Origin: Cacconaster sp045599325
GTDB lineage: Bacteria > Bacteroidota > Bacteroidia > Bacteroidales > UBA932
DNA: 63,869 nucleotides
Direction of reading: 5' to 3'
Assembly (NCBI GenBank): GCA_045599325.1
Contig: JAZRVT010000049.1
Location: 1-63,869, forward strand
In this document: piece by piece, positions 7,682-17,200 of the stretch
How positions within the stretch are numbered: the stretch's first letter is position 1
Layout: each line of letters begins with the position of its first letter
Program-made: the position numbers and the translations under genes
The notes under the pieces: generated by a model
Told to the model about the DNA's origin: nothing
The model's input: only the letters and a program-made list of their open reading frames with translations
Databases searched by the model: none

Positions 7682-8983
7682 CTACTTGCAGACCATTATG
7701 TCGAGGATCATATCATCGGTTGTCTGCATTCCGACAGAGCCGATGCGGCCGAGGTTGGAGATGGTCTTCTCGATGTCCTTCTCGATGATGCCGTCGTTCG
7801 GAGAGATGCAGATTCCTTCCAGAGCCAGGACTGCCGACTGCATAGAGCAGGCGACACCCGAAGCCACCTTCATCGCACATCCCACCTTCGCGCCGTCACA
7901 GACCATCCCAGTGATGTTGCCGATCATATTCTTGATGGCAGAGCACACCTGGTCATACCCGCCGCCGCGCAGGAATACAATTCCGCAGGATGAACCCGTG
8001 GAGGCGATCACACAGCCGCAGAGAGCCGACAGCTTGCCCAGATGACCCTTGATATGGATAGCGACAAGATGCGCCAGCGCTATGGCGCGCACCAGCTGCT
8101 CGTGGCTGGCACCAGTCTTCTCAGCTACGGCAATCACAGGCACAGTCACAGTTATGCCCTGGTTGCCGCTGCCGGAATTGCTCATCGCAGGGAGCGTGCA
8201 TCCCGCCATCCTCGCATCCGAAGCAGCAGCAGTGCAGGCCATCGCGTAGGTGAGCAGAGTGTCGCCGTAGACGATGCTGTTGTCAGCCTGGAGAATGGTC
8301 CTGCCGACCTGGAGTCCGTAGCGGTGACCGAGGCCCTCATCCACAAGAGCCTTGTTGAGCCTGACAGAGTCCATCATAAACTCAATCTCCTCAAGGGGCA
8401 CAGTCACGGCAAAGTCATAGATGTCCCTGACAGTGATGTTCTTCGCGAAATCAGGATCCAGCAGCCCCTCCTCCGCGGCATCCTGCCCGCAATGGTGGGC
8501 AGTGTCATCCTCCAGCAGCTCAACGCCGTCCAGCAGCACGCTCGAGATATGGTCGTGGCTGCCGCTCACTACGGTCTCGGCGCGGTGGGTTCCTGAGAAA
8601 GCTGTGGCGCAGACATAGAGCTTCTCATCTGTCCTTGCCAGCGAGACCCTCACCTTCCCCGCCACAATCATCTCCTTGGCAGCGGCGACAGAATCTGAAT
8701 CAAGTTCCTTCAGGACCTCAAGGCCATACTTGGAACGGCCGCAGACAGCCGCCAGAGCCACAGCAATGTCAAGGCCGACCATACCTGTCCCCGGAATGCC
8801 CACGCCCATACCGTTCTTCAGGATATTCGCACTGACATCCGCCTCGAAACGGTCCGGTTCGAACCCTGCAGAGCGGAGAGCCTCGCAGCTTCGCGCCGCA
8901 GCAAGGGCCACAGCTATAGGTTCAGTACATCCGAGAGCAGGCTTCACCTCCTGCCTGATGAGTGCCAGAAGTTTCTCTTTCAT
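7682..8983 (-). CDS. cyuA: L-cysteine desulfidase (CyuA/UPF0597 family)
   Basis: A 433-residue cytoplasmic protein matching the CyuA/YhaM family in length and motifs. GCTEP (Cys19) lies near the N-terminus, an SGSGNQG segment in the middle, and CGCVIASTGSSCGI towards the C-terminus. These cysteines are the expected [4Fe-4S] ligands. The family breaks L-cysteine into pyruvate, sulfide and ammonia. The gene stands alone, converging on the GC-rich element and divergent from the DjlA-like gene. Confidence 0.85.
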   Translation of the reverse strand: MKEKLLALIRQEVKPALGCTEPIAVALAAARSCEALRSAGFEPDRFEADVSANILKNGMGVGIPGTGMVGLDIAVALAAVCGRSKYGLEVLKELDSDSVAAAKEMIVAGKVRVSLARTDEKLYVCATAFSGTHRAETVVSGSHDHISSVLLDGVELLEDDTAHHCGQDAAEEGLLDPDFAKNITVRDIYDFAVTVPLEEIEFMMDSVRLNKALVDEGLGHRYGLQVGRTILQADNSIVYGDTLLTYAMACTAAASDARMAGCTLPAMSNSGSGNQGITVTVPVIAVAEKTGASHEQLVRAIALAHLVAIHIKGHLGKLSALCGCVIASTGSSCGIVFLRGGGYDQVCSAIKNMIGNITGMVCDGAKVGCAMKVASGVACSMQSAVLALEGICISPNDGIIEKDIEKTISNLGRIGSVGMQTTDDMILDIMVCK

Positions 8984-9063
8984 AGATTAAGGTCAAGACA
9001 AAGTGTAAAAATAGCGAACTTTTTCGTACCTTGCAATCCTTCGGAATTAGACAAGGGATTGAT

Positions 9064-9849
9064 ATGGGAGCATTCAAATGGATAGCCGGATTCCTCGGAT
9101 GGGTCACGATGGGGCCGATCGGAGCCCTTCTCGGCTTTTTTACAGGGTCAGCGATCGAATCGGGCCTCGAGGCGATGAAACAGATCACCGGCGGCCAGGC
9201 CGGAGGTCCGCAATCAGGCAGCGGGACGACAGGGGGATATTACAGACGCACCGCATCCACACAGGAACAGCGCAACAGCTTCCTCGTCAGCCTGCTTGTC
9301 CTCTCCTCCGCTGTCGTAAAGGCAGACGGCAGGCTCGCCCCTTCGGAGAGCGACTACATACGCGACTTCGTACGCCGCAACTTCGGCGAGAACGCCGTGG
9401 ACGAAGCGATGAGGATGCTCGGGGAACTGCAGTACAAGCAGGTGGACATCTACTCAGTCGGAGCCCAGATCGCACAGAATATGAACTATTCCCAGCGCCT
9501 TCAGCTCTTCCATTACCTTGTAGGCCTCGCCCAGGCGGACGGAAGCGTATGCCAGGCTGAACTCGGTGTACTCCGGACCATATCCGGCTGCATCGGAATC
9601 ACAAATTCCGACACAGACTCCATCCTCGCGATGTTTGAGGAGAGCAGGAAGTCGGCATACACAATCCTCGAAATAGACCCTTCAGCGTCAGACGAAGAGG
9701 TGAAGAAGGCCTACAAGAGGATGGCTATGAAATACCACCCTGACAAGGTCGCCTCGCTGGGCGCAGATGTCCAGAAAGCGGCTGAAGAGAAGTTCAAGAA
9801 AATCCAGTCCGCGTATGAGACTATCAAACGCGAACGGAACATGTCCTAG
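9064..9849 (+). CDS. djlA: TerB-like/J-domain co-chaperone (DjlA-like)
   Basis: A 261-residue protein. It has a glycine-rich hydrophobic N-terminus (about 5-30) that could insert in the membrane, a Gly/Ser linker, a helical TerB-like region (about 70-190) and a C-terminal J-domain (197-261) with HPD at 225-227. This is the DjlA order of membrane segment, TerB, then C-terminal J. The J-domain would stimulate DnaK ATPase activity. I chose the ATG at 9064 because upstream residues from 9031 add only a non-conserved leader, and the hydrophobic segment begins at MGAFKWIAGF. It converges on pheS with an 11-nt gap. Confidence 0.85.
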   Translation: MGAFKWIAGFLGWVTMGPIGALLGFFTGSAIESGLEAMKQITGGQAGGPQSGSGTTGGYYRRTASTQEQRNSFLVSLLVLSSAVVKADGRLAPSESDYIRDFVRRNFGENAVDEAMRMLGELQYKQVDIYSVGAQIAQNMNYSQRLQLFHYLVGLAQADGSVCQAELGVLRTISGCIGITNSDTDSILAMFEESRKSAYTILEIDPSASDEEVKKAYKRMAMKYHPDKVASLGADVQKAAEEKFKKIQSAYETIKRERNMS

Positions 9850-9860
9850 AAGAGACCGGC

Positions 9861-10895
9861 TTAGATAACGGTTTCGAATTCCTTGAGGAAGCGGATGTCG
9901 TTCTCGAAGTAGTGGCGGAGGTCCTTGACCTGCCACTTCAGCATCGCTATGCGCTCGAGGCCCATACCGAACGCGAAGCCGCTGTAGACCTCAGGGTCGA
10001 TGCCGCTGGCGCGGAGGACGTTAGGGTCGACCATACCGCAGCCGAGGATTTCGAGCCAGCCTGTGCCCTTGCAGATGTTGCAGCCCTTTCCCTTGCAGAT
10101 GTTGCAGCTCACGTCGACCTCTGCTGAAGGCTCGGTGAACGGGAAGTATGAAGGGCGCATCCTTATCTGGGTGTCGGCGCCGAACATCTCGCGTGCGAAG
10201 AGAAGGATGGCCTGCTTGAGGTCAGCGAAAGAGACGTTCTTGTCTATGTAAAGACCCTCCAGCTGGTGGAAAATGCAGTGTGCGCGTGCGGAGATAGCCT
10301 CGTTGCGGAAGACGCGGCCCGGACAGATGACACGGATAGGAAGGTCCATCCTCTCCATCGTGCGGACCTGTACCGAAGAGGTGTGGGTGCGGAGAAGAAT
10401 CGGGTTGTCACCCTCGCCGTGGACGAAGAAGGTGTCCTGCATATCGCGTGCAGGATGCTCCGGAGGGAAGTTGAGGGCGCCGAACACGTGCCAGTCGTCC
10501 TCGATTTCCGGACCCTCTGCCACAGAGTATCCGAATTTCTTGAAAATCGAGATGATCTCCTCGCGGGTGACGGAGATCGGATGGCGTGCTCCGAGTTCCA
10601 TCCGGTCGCCCGGCTTGGTAAGGTCGAAAGCGGCTGCGGAAGGGTCAGCCATCTCGGCCACCTGGGCCTTCATCTCCTCGATCTTGGCTGCAGCTGCCTG
10701 CTTGAGGGAGTTGAGCCTCTGACCGAACTCCTTCTTCATTTCAGGAGCCACTGTCCTGAATTCTTCGAAAAGCTGGGTTATCTCGCCCTTCTTGCCGAGC
10801 CACTTTACTCTGAGTTCTTCAATCTCCTGCTCCTTGGACGCCTTGAGTGCGGCGAGGTCAGCGAGCATCTGTTCAATTTTCTCGTTGGAAATCAT
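9861..10895 (-). CDS. pheS: Phenylalanine-tRNA ligase alpha subunit
   Basis: A 344-residue protein with the N-terminal coiled-coil arm (about 1-85) and the class II core. Visible motifs are HPARDMQDTFFV, motif 2 around GRVFRNEAISARAHCIFHQ, a Cys-rich CNICKGKGC insertion before GWLEILGCGMV, and motif 3 GFAFGMGLERIAM. It charges tRNA-Phe together with PheT, whose gene is not in this window. A minus-strand TACCTTTG (10925-10918) sits 22 nt upstream of the ATG, so pheS has its own promoter despite following manC closely. Confidence 0.97.
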   Translation of the reverse strand: MISNEKIEQMLADLAALKASKEQEIEELRVKWLGKKGEITQLFEEFRTVAPEMKKEFGQRLNSLKQAAAAKIEEMKAQVAEMADPSAAAFDLTKPGDRMELGARHPISVTREEIISIFKKFGYSVAEGPEIEDDWHVFGALNFPPEHPARDMQDTFFVHGEGDNPILLRTHTSSVQVRTMERMDLPIRVICPGRVFRNEAISARAHCIFHQLEGLYIDKNVSFADLKQAILLFAREMFGADTQIRMRPSYFPFTEPSAEVDVSCNICKGKGCNICKGTGWLEILGCGMVDPNVLRASGIDPEVYSGFAFGMGLERIAMLKWQVKDLRHYFENDIRFLKEFETVI

Positions 10896-10917
10896 ATCGT
10901 TTTCTTTGAATAGAGCG

Positions 10918-10925
10918 CAAAGGTA
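10918..10925 (-). promoter_or_regulatory. -7 box for pheS
   Basis: TACCTTTG on the minus strand in the 37-nt gap between the manC stop and the pheS ATG. No clear -33 partner was found. Confidence 0.5.
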
Positions 10926-10932
10926 ATGATTT

Positions 10933-12033
10933 TTACAGGAACTTGTCTATTTTGTCATTCATAGAAAGGTCCGTGACAATGTCCTTGATGGACTTGTCGT
11001 CGCGGTGGCAGATGAGGAGCACATCGTCCATATCCACCACAAGAACATTGTCGAAGCCGCGTATCACCACAAGCTTGCCGGGATCGGTGCAGTGCACAAT
11101 CGAAGAGGTGACTTCATCTGCGACAGCCTCGCCGCACTTGATGATGTTGCCGACGGCATCCCTGTTCGGCGACTGGTCGTAGAGCGAGCCCCAGGTGCCG
11201 AGGTCACTCCATCCGAAGTTGGAGAGGAACACCCAGGCCCTGTGCGTCTTCTCCATCACGCCGTAGTCGATAGAGATTGACGGGCACTCCTCGTACGCCT
11301 TCCTTATGAACTCCTTCTCGCCATCAGTGTAGAAATATCTGCCGCCGTCCTTGAAGAAATCGGCCACCTCAGGGAGGTTGCTCTCAAGTTCAGCCTTGAT
11401 GGCACTGAGATTCCATATGAACATTCCAGAATTCCAGAAGAACTCGCCCGTCTCGAGGAAGACCCTGGCCAGGTCGGCGTTCGGTTTCTCGGTGAATGTC
11501 TTGACCTGATAGGACTCGTGATCGCCCACCGTTGTCTTCGACTGCTTGTTTATCTGGATATAGCCGTAGTTGGTCTCCGGCCGCGTAGGGCCGATGCCGA
11601 TGGTGAAGAGGTTCCCGCTCTTGGAGGCGGTATCAAGCGCGGTGCGGATGGTATCCTCGAAATTGGCCTCGTCGGAAATAAAATGGTCCGAAGGGGCTAC
11701 GACAACAGTCGCGTCCGGGCACTTCTGGTAAAGCTTGTAGGTTGCGTAGGCGATACACGGCGCAGTGTTGCGCTTGTAAGGCTCGAGGAGGATGTTGTCC
11801 TCGCTGACCTGCGGAAGCTGCTCACGGATGAGGCCGCTGTAGCGTTCAGAGGTGACAATAAGGATGTTTTCGGCAGGGACGATACGGGCATAGCGCTCGT
11901 AGGTCATCTGGATGAATGTCTTGCCGATGCCGAGGATGTCCAGGAACTGTTTCGGGCGGTCCTGACGGCTCAGAGGCCAGAAGCGGCTGCCCACGCCACC
12001 GGCCATGATGATGCAATAATAGTTATTGTTCAT
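10933..12033 (-). CDS. manC: Mannose-1-phosphate guanylyltransferase
   Basis: A 366-residue nucleotidyltransferase beginning with the pyrophosphorylase signature MAGGVGSRFWPLSR (10-23) and RPKQF. VVAPSDHFI and the FTEKPN segment are also present. It makes GDP-mannose for glycans and capsule. The length fits the single-domain form, without the phosphomannose isomerase cupin domain of bifunctional ManC. It follows the YraN-type gene by 29 nt, and the two are probably co-transcribed. Confidence 0.93.
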   Translation of the reverse strand: MNNNYYCIIMAGGVGSRFWPLSRQDRPKQFLDILGIGKTFIQMTYERYARIVPAENILIVTSERYSGLIREQLPQVSEDNILLEPYKRNTAPCIAYATYKLYQKCPDATVVVAPSDHFISDEANFEDTIRTALDTASKSGNLFTIGIGPTRPETNYGYIQINKQSKTTVGDHESYQVKTFTEKPNADLARVFLETGEFFWNSGMFIWNLSAIKAELESNLPEVADFFKDGGRYFYTDGEKEFIRKAYEECPSISIDYGVMEKTHRAWVFLSNFGWSDLGTWGSLYDQSPNRDAVGNIIKCGEAVADEVTSSIVHCTDPGKLVVIRGFDNVLVVDMDDVLLICHRDDKSIKDIVTDLSMNDKIDKFL

Positions 12034-12062
12034 AGAATATATCTCTTCTTGTGTGACAAGAT

Positions 12063-12422
12063 TCAGTATATGGGGAAAAAGGCGCCCGGAATATACTCCA
12101 GTTCGTGACGGTCTTCATAGAAGACAATCGACACGATGTCGAACTGCACCTCTTTCTCAATGTGCCTCAGACCGATGTAGTTCCGTGCCGCCGATGCGAG
12201 CCGCAGCTGCTTCGCCCTGTCGACCTTTTCATACGGACTGGCGGCGGCAGGCGCCGTCAGCGACTTCACCTCTACTATGTGAAGCCTGTCGCGTGATTCG
12301 ACAATCAGGTCAATCTCCCTGTGCCCTGCCCTGAAATTGCGCTCTCTGAGCACAAAACCTCGGGAAAGAAGCCACTCCAGGGCTATATCCTCGGCTCTCC
12401 TTCCCCTCTCCCCCGTATTCAC
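12063..12422 (-). CDS. YraN/UPF0102 family endonuclease-like protein
   Basis: A 119-residue protein of normal family length. It shows G--AE--A--WL near the N-terminus and the restriction-endonuclease-like core GHREIDLIV...LHIVEVKS, including the E-I-D and E-V-K residues. The cellular role of the family is poorly defined. It is the first gene of the yraN-manC pair, with a -7 box directly upstream. Confidence 0.88.
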   Translation of the reverse strand: MNTGERGRRAEDIALEWLLSRGFVLRERNFRAGHREIDLIVESRDRLHIVEVKSLTAPAAASPYEKVDRAKQLRLASAARNYIGLRHIEKEVQFDIVSIVFYEDRHELEYIPGAFFPIY

Positions 12423-12439
12423 CAGCCTTGAATATCCTA

Positions 12440-12447
12440 CAAATTTA
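12440..12447 (-). promoter_or_regulatory. -7 box for the yraN-manC unit
   Basis: TAAATTTG on the minus strand begins one base after the stop codon of the upstream mini-Oar gene, 17 nt before the yraN ATG. Confidence 0.5.
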
Positions 12448-12448
12448 A

Positions 12449-14161
12449 CTAAAAAATCGAGTATTTGATTCCGAATGTCAGGAATCTGACCTCCAGACCT
12501 AACATAATGTCAGCGTAAAGGCCGAGACAGTGGCGGAGGGTTCCGGAGCCGAAAATGATGTCCTGTGAGACACGTGCCATCAGACTGCTGCTCCAGATGC
12601 CGTCCTCAGGCGTCCCGGCTTCAGGAAGAATCAGCCTCCAGCCATTATACAGGACCGCAGCTGAAGTAGAGGCGTGGCTGCTCCAGTCAGAGCGCCAGGT
12701 GAATCCGGCCTGAGCCCTGTCCTGACAATACTTGCTGGCGCGGGTATAAGCCGCAAGAGCATAGAGATTGTCCGTCATGGGGCGCTCCAGCCTTGCAGTG
12801 AATGCATAGTATGAATCGAGCACGTTGCGGGAGGACATTACCAGCAGTTTCGCCCACTGCTGTCCGTATATGCCCTCGATGGAGAACTTGAAGCTGGCAG
12901 GGAGGCCGAAATCGAGCGCAAGCAGATTCTTCCAAACTGAAGGCCTTGCTGTCCAGCCGTAGATGGCGGTGCCGCCGCGGAGGACTGTCCTGCCATTGCC
13001 GGCAAAGTCGTAGTTGAAACTGAAACGGGGCGAGAACTCGAGCGGGAGGCCGAAACGAAGACCTGCCTGAACCTTGAACTTGCGTGAAAGGCTCACCTCA
13101 TCCTGGACATACACCACACCGCTGTTTGAAGCGGTGTCCGCTGCACCGTAATGGAGGAACCCCGCTCCTGCCGTGAATCTGTTGCGGCCTGCCGCGACGG
13201 TGAAGTCATCCATTACAGAAATATTGGAGACCCCTCCGGCGCTCAGCGCATTGATCCGTGCGCTGTTGGAGCCGAATCCGTCCCCCACTCCGCTGACCAG
13301 GTCCGCAGAGCCCCAGAAACCGCCGCCCAGCTTGGCCACAGTGGCATCGAGGCTGTTCGACCCGTCAATCCTCCAGTCGGCACGCGCCAGGGCGCTGAAG
13401 GTGCTCCGCCCATCCGGACCGCCGCTTTCATAGACTGCAGAATTGAATATCTGGAAATCCCCATCCCCGGCAGGTGTGCCGAATGCATATCCGGCAAGAT
13501 TGCCGCTGTTGCCGTCAGGCACCTGCTGCATAGTATAGAAATCGAAGGCAGACAGACGGAAGCTCTTCCCTCCTGAAGGAGCGATGGTGAGCACCGAGGC
13601 GGAAGATATGTCCGCGCTTTCACGAACGTCGAACGGAACGGCTGTGGCAGACATCTGCCCGATTGACTCAAGCCAGAGAGGGATGACATCCATATCCAGC
13701 TTCTGCGGCAAATAGCCGGGCATATCCGTAAGCCTGCGTCCTGCAGGGGCCACGCCTCCCGGAAGTCCGTCCGATGCACCGGAGAGTCTCGTGCGCGAGG
13801 CGGCTCCGTCCGTGCGGACATATGAGGTGCCGGCATCCAGGTCGGCGTCTATTGCCGTATTCTCACCCACATATGCCCAGACACCGCGGACAGTCACCGG
13901 ATCATAGCTGAAATGTATGACCCTCACGACATAGGGTCCGCCCGGCTGGATGTTCAGCAGATTGAAGAAGCCGCTGCGGCCGGTGGTGACGGAATACTGC
14001 ATTCCTGTGGAGGAGTTCACGGCCACGACTGTCGCCCCTTCCACAGGGCCGTCCTGGTCATATATCCGCCCGCTTATCGAGGAGGTGGTCACCTGCGCCC
14101 GGAGGGAAACCGCCGCAAGCAGCAGGAGCGCCGCGGCAATCAGTCTGGCAATCGTTTTCAT
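12449..14161 (-). CDS. Half-size Oar-like outer-membrane protein (reduced TonB-receptor paralogue)
   Basis: A 570-residue protein. The signal peptide (1-23) ends in RAQ, then a carboxypeptidase-regulatory-like domain starts VTTSSISGRI, the same opening as the two large Oar-like receptors upstream. It keeps a VPFDVR-type segment and a beta-rich C-terminus ending in an aromatic residue (YSIF). It lacks the VDGANFNNNF plug core and about half the barrel. The ATG at 14161 is chosen because it opens the signal peptide. The frame continues upstream, but that part lies antisense-like within the neighbouring gene. A TAAATTTG box ends 5 nt before the ATG. Whether it still transports or serves as an accessory barrel is unknown. 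Confidence 0.75.
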   Translation of the reverse strand: MKTIARLIAAALLLLAAVSLRAQVTTSSISGRIYDQDGPVEGATVVAVNSSTGMQYSVTTGRSGFFNLLNIQPGGPYVVRVIHFSYDPVTVRGVWAYVGENTAIDADLDAGTSYVRTDGAASRTRLSGASDGLPGGVAPAGRRLTDMPGYLPQKLDMDVIPLWLESIGQMSATAVPFDVRESADISSASVLTIAPSGGKSFRLSAFDFYTMQQVPDGNSGNLAGYAFGTPAGDGDFQIFNSAVYESGGPDGRSTFSALARADWRIDGSNSLDATVAKLGGGFWGSADLVSGVGDGFGSNSARINALSAGGVSNISVMDDFTVAAGRNRFTAGAGFLHYGAADTASNSGVVYVQDEVSLSRKFKVQAGLRFGLPLEFSPRFSFNYDFAGNGRTVLRGGTAIYGWTARPSVWKNLLALDFGLPASFKFSIEGIYGQQWAKLLVMSSRNVLDSYYAFTARLERPMTDNLYALAAYTRASKYCQDRAQAGFTWRSDWSSHASTSAAVLYNGWRLILPEAGTPEDGIWSSSLMARVSQDIIFGSGTLRHCLGLYADIMLGLEVRFLTFGIKYSIF

Positions 14162-14209
14162 ATCTGCAAATTTATAAAAAAAGAAAGGACGGTCCGAAGG
14201 CCGTCCTTT
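14162..14209 (-). promoter_or_regulatory. Terminator merging into the promoter of the mini-Oar gene
   Basis: The hairpin AAAGGACGG...CCGTCCTTT (14209-14184, minus strand) is followed by a T-run. The T-run leads straight into TATAAATTTG, whose TAAATTTG -7 box occupies 14174-14167, 5 nt before the ATG at 14161. Confidence 0.6.
14184..14209 (-). terminator. Rho-independent terminator of the second Oar-like receptor
   Basis: An 11-bp stem including one G-U pair, a TTCG loop and a T7 tract on the minus strand, about 20 nt after the stop codon at 14229. Confidence 0.85.
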
Positions 14210-14228
14210 ACAAATATGCTGTGAAATA

Positions 14229-17200
14229 CTAGTTGAAGTAGTACTTGATTCCGAGAAGAACCTGCCAGCAGTCTGTGTAGCTCTTGTATACGTTGTTCCA
14301 GGTCTTGGTAGGATAAGCACCGTCGACTTTGTAGGTAGAGTAGACAGGGGCGTTGTTGGCGATGTGGTCAACAGTGAGGAGAGGGTTGGTGTATGTGTCA
14401 GCGACTCCGGTGTATGAGAGGTGAGTGAGACCCCAGTTGCTGTTGAGGAGGTTGCCGATGTTGTCGATGCTGACACTGAGCTGGAAGTTGTGCTTGGTCT
14501 TGCCGATCCTGAAGGCGAAATCTTCAGCGATACGTGCATCGAAGCGGTGAGTCCAAGGAGCGCGTGCTGAGTAAGCTTCAGCATACTGTCCCTTGTGGCT
14601 GCTGAGGTACTTGTCCTGCTCGACGAATTTCCAGAAAGCGTTCTTGTCAGCGTCAGAGACGAACTGAAGGTCATCTGCAGACTCTGGGATGTAGATGAGG
14701 TCAGCTGCGTTGCCGTCGCCGTTGAGGTCGTTGCTGCAGATGTAGCTGTAGCCTGCAGGTGAGTAGCCTGAGTAGTAGAGGTTGAGGTGGAGGCCGTTAC
14801 CGCCGAACACCTTGAACGGGATGAACCAGCTTACGTTTGCCATTACCTTGTCAGGAACCACGTACTGTGAGCACTGGAGACCTGCGAAGTTAGGACCGTC
14901 AACTGAGTAGAGGTTTGTGTAAGCTGAACTTGCGTCTGAACCAGGCATGCCGGAGATCTCCTTGAATGCTGTGCGGGTGTATGCAGCCATTACATCGAAG
15001 TTCTTGAACGGGGTTGCCTTGACGGTGATGTTTGCAGTGTAGCCCCAGCCCTTGTTGGTGTTGGTCAGGACATATGCAGTGTACTTGCCGTATGTGTAGT
15101 TGAGGTCACGGAAGTTGAGGCGGTTGTCGTCGCCTGCGAAGCGTGCCTTGGCTGCGCTTTCATTGATGTTCCAGTCAACGAGGCGTGTGCCGTAGATGGT
15201 CTTGGTGTACATTCCCTCAGCAGTGACTGTCATAGGGAAGTCAACAGGAACCATATAGTCGACTGCGAGAGAGGTCTTCCATACCTGAGGCATCTTGAAC
15301 TTGCTGTCCACACCGTTGATTGTGCCGGTGAGAGCGCCGTCCTTCTCTGAGATAGTGGATGCACCGCCGATGATCTTCTTGATCTCAGCCATATCGGTTG
15401 CAACCTTGCCGCCGGTGGTCTTGCCGCCGTTGAGAGCGGTGAGGACTCTGAGGGCCTCGTCGGAGTAGGTGATCTTGCCATCCTTCAGAGTAGCTACGTT
15501 GTCGTAGTTCTTGTAGAGGATCATACCTGAGTTGGTAGGCATGTTGGTGAAGAATACAAGAGGGAGACGGCCCTGGAACATACCTGTACCGCCGCGTACA
15601 ACGAGGCTCTTGTCACCCCTGACGTCCCAGTTGAAACCGATGCGAGGGTTGACCTGGAGGGTCGGCTTCGGCCAGTGGCCTGTGTCAACGAAGTTGCCGC
15701 CCATCTTGTAGTCAGCGATAGCCTTGTTGGTGATGAGGTCGCGGTCGTCATAGACGATGGTATCGAAGCGGACACCGTAGTTGAGCATGAAGTTGTCGCT
15801 GATGTTCCACTCGTCCTGAACGTATGCTGCGAACTGGTTGTAGTTGATACGTGCAGTCTCAGGCGCGTTATCGTAGTTGTACTGGACGCAGAATGTGAGA
15901 GGGAGGTTACCGTTAACGAAATCATCGATGCTTGCGAAACGATAGTAGCCTGTACCGTTGCGGATATAGGAGTTGTCCGCAAACATATGCTCATAGCTCA
16001 GACCTGCGGTCACCTTGTGGTCACCTGCATAGTATGTGAAGTTGTCAGCGATGTTGAAGATCTTGTTGGTCACACCGTTCTTGTAGGTGAAGAGCTCATA
16101 GCCGAATGAGGTTGCAGGGATGTTGGTGAACTTGCCTTCAGCGTCATAGCCCTGGCAGATGTCAATGTGAGGGAAGAGGTCAGAGCTTGAACCGCGCTGG
16201 TCATTGATGAAGGAGTAGGTTGCAATGATCTGGTTGGAAGCCTTGTTGCCGAAGCGGCTGTTGAGTTCGGCAGCGACTGAGGTCACGTCATTCTGCTGTG
16301 AGTACATATTGCCTGAGAACGGCTGCGACTCTGCGCTTGCACGGTTGTATGACTTGTTGCGCATTCCGTCGTCGCAGGAGTTTCCGTTAGGAGCATACCA
16401 GGTGGTGTTCTTGGTCTTGTTGAAACGTACAGAGAACTTGTGTGCGTCTGAGATGTTCCAGTCGATGCGGGCGAGGATCTTCATATTGGAGACTCCGCCA
16501 GGGAAGTCGGTGTATGAACCAGGATTGTAGCCGTAGTCGTTGATCAGACGGTCCTGAACCCTCTTGAGGTCAGCGGCGCTGGTCTTGCCGGTGGTTGTGA
16601 TGGCCTGGCCAGGCTGGTCGTTCATTTCGAAGTTTGCGAAGAAGAAGAGCTTGTTCTTGATGATCGGACCGCCGAGTGTGAAACCGTAGGTCTTTGTCAT
16701 CTCAGCCTTGCGCTCGCCGAGGTCCTCACCTGCGATCTTGTTGCCGCGGAGGTTCTGGTCGTGATAGTAAGCGTATGCAGTGCCCTTGAAGGTGTTGGTA
16801 CCTGACTTGGTGACAGCGTTGATGCCGCCGCCGACGAAGTTGGACTGACGTACGTCAAAAGGAGCGACTACGAGCTGGATCTCCTCGATAGCGTCGAGTG
16901 AGATAGGAGTGCCGCCGCCAGGGAGGTTGGAGCTCAGACCGAAGTTGTTGTTGAAGTTTGCACCGTCAACAGTGAAGTTGGTTGAACGTCCGTCGCTTCC
17001 TGCGAAACTCATTCCATTTGCATATGGAGAAAGCTTTGTGAGAGCCTTGATGCTGCGGTCAGAGTTAGGAAGGTTCATCATCTCACGGTTGGAAACGTTT
17101 GTGGATGCACCTGTCTTCTCACCTGTGAACTTGGTAGCGTCAGCAATTACGACGACCTCGCTGAGTTCTTCTGCTGCAGACTCGAGAGCCACGTCACAGT

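Noticed and set aside
7298..7993. 231-codon plus-strand open frame across the GC-rich element into cyuA
   Set aside because: It starts inside a terminator loop, is Arg/Pro/Gly-rich without a fold pattern, and its second half is antisense to cyuA.
14162..14674. Upstream extension of the mini-Oar frame by 171 codons
   Set aside because: The extension reads Ser/Thr-rich nonsense lying out of frame over the 3' end of the neighbouring receptor gene, and a clean signal peptide starts at 14161.
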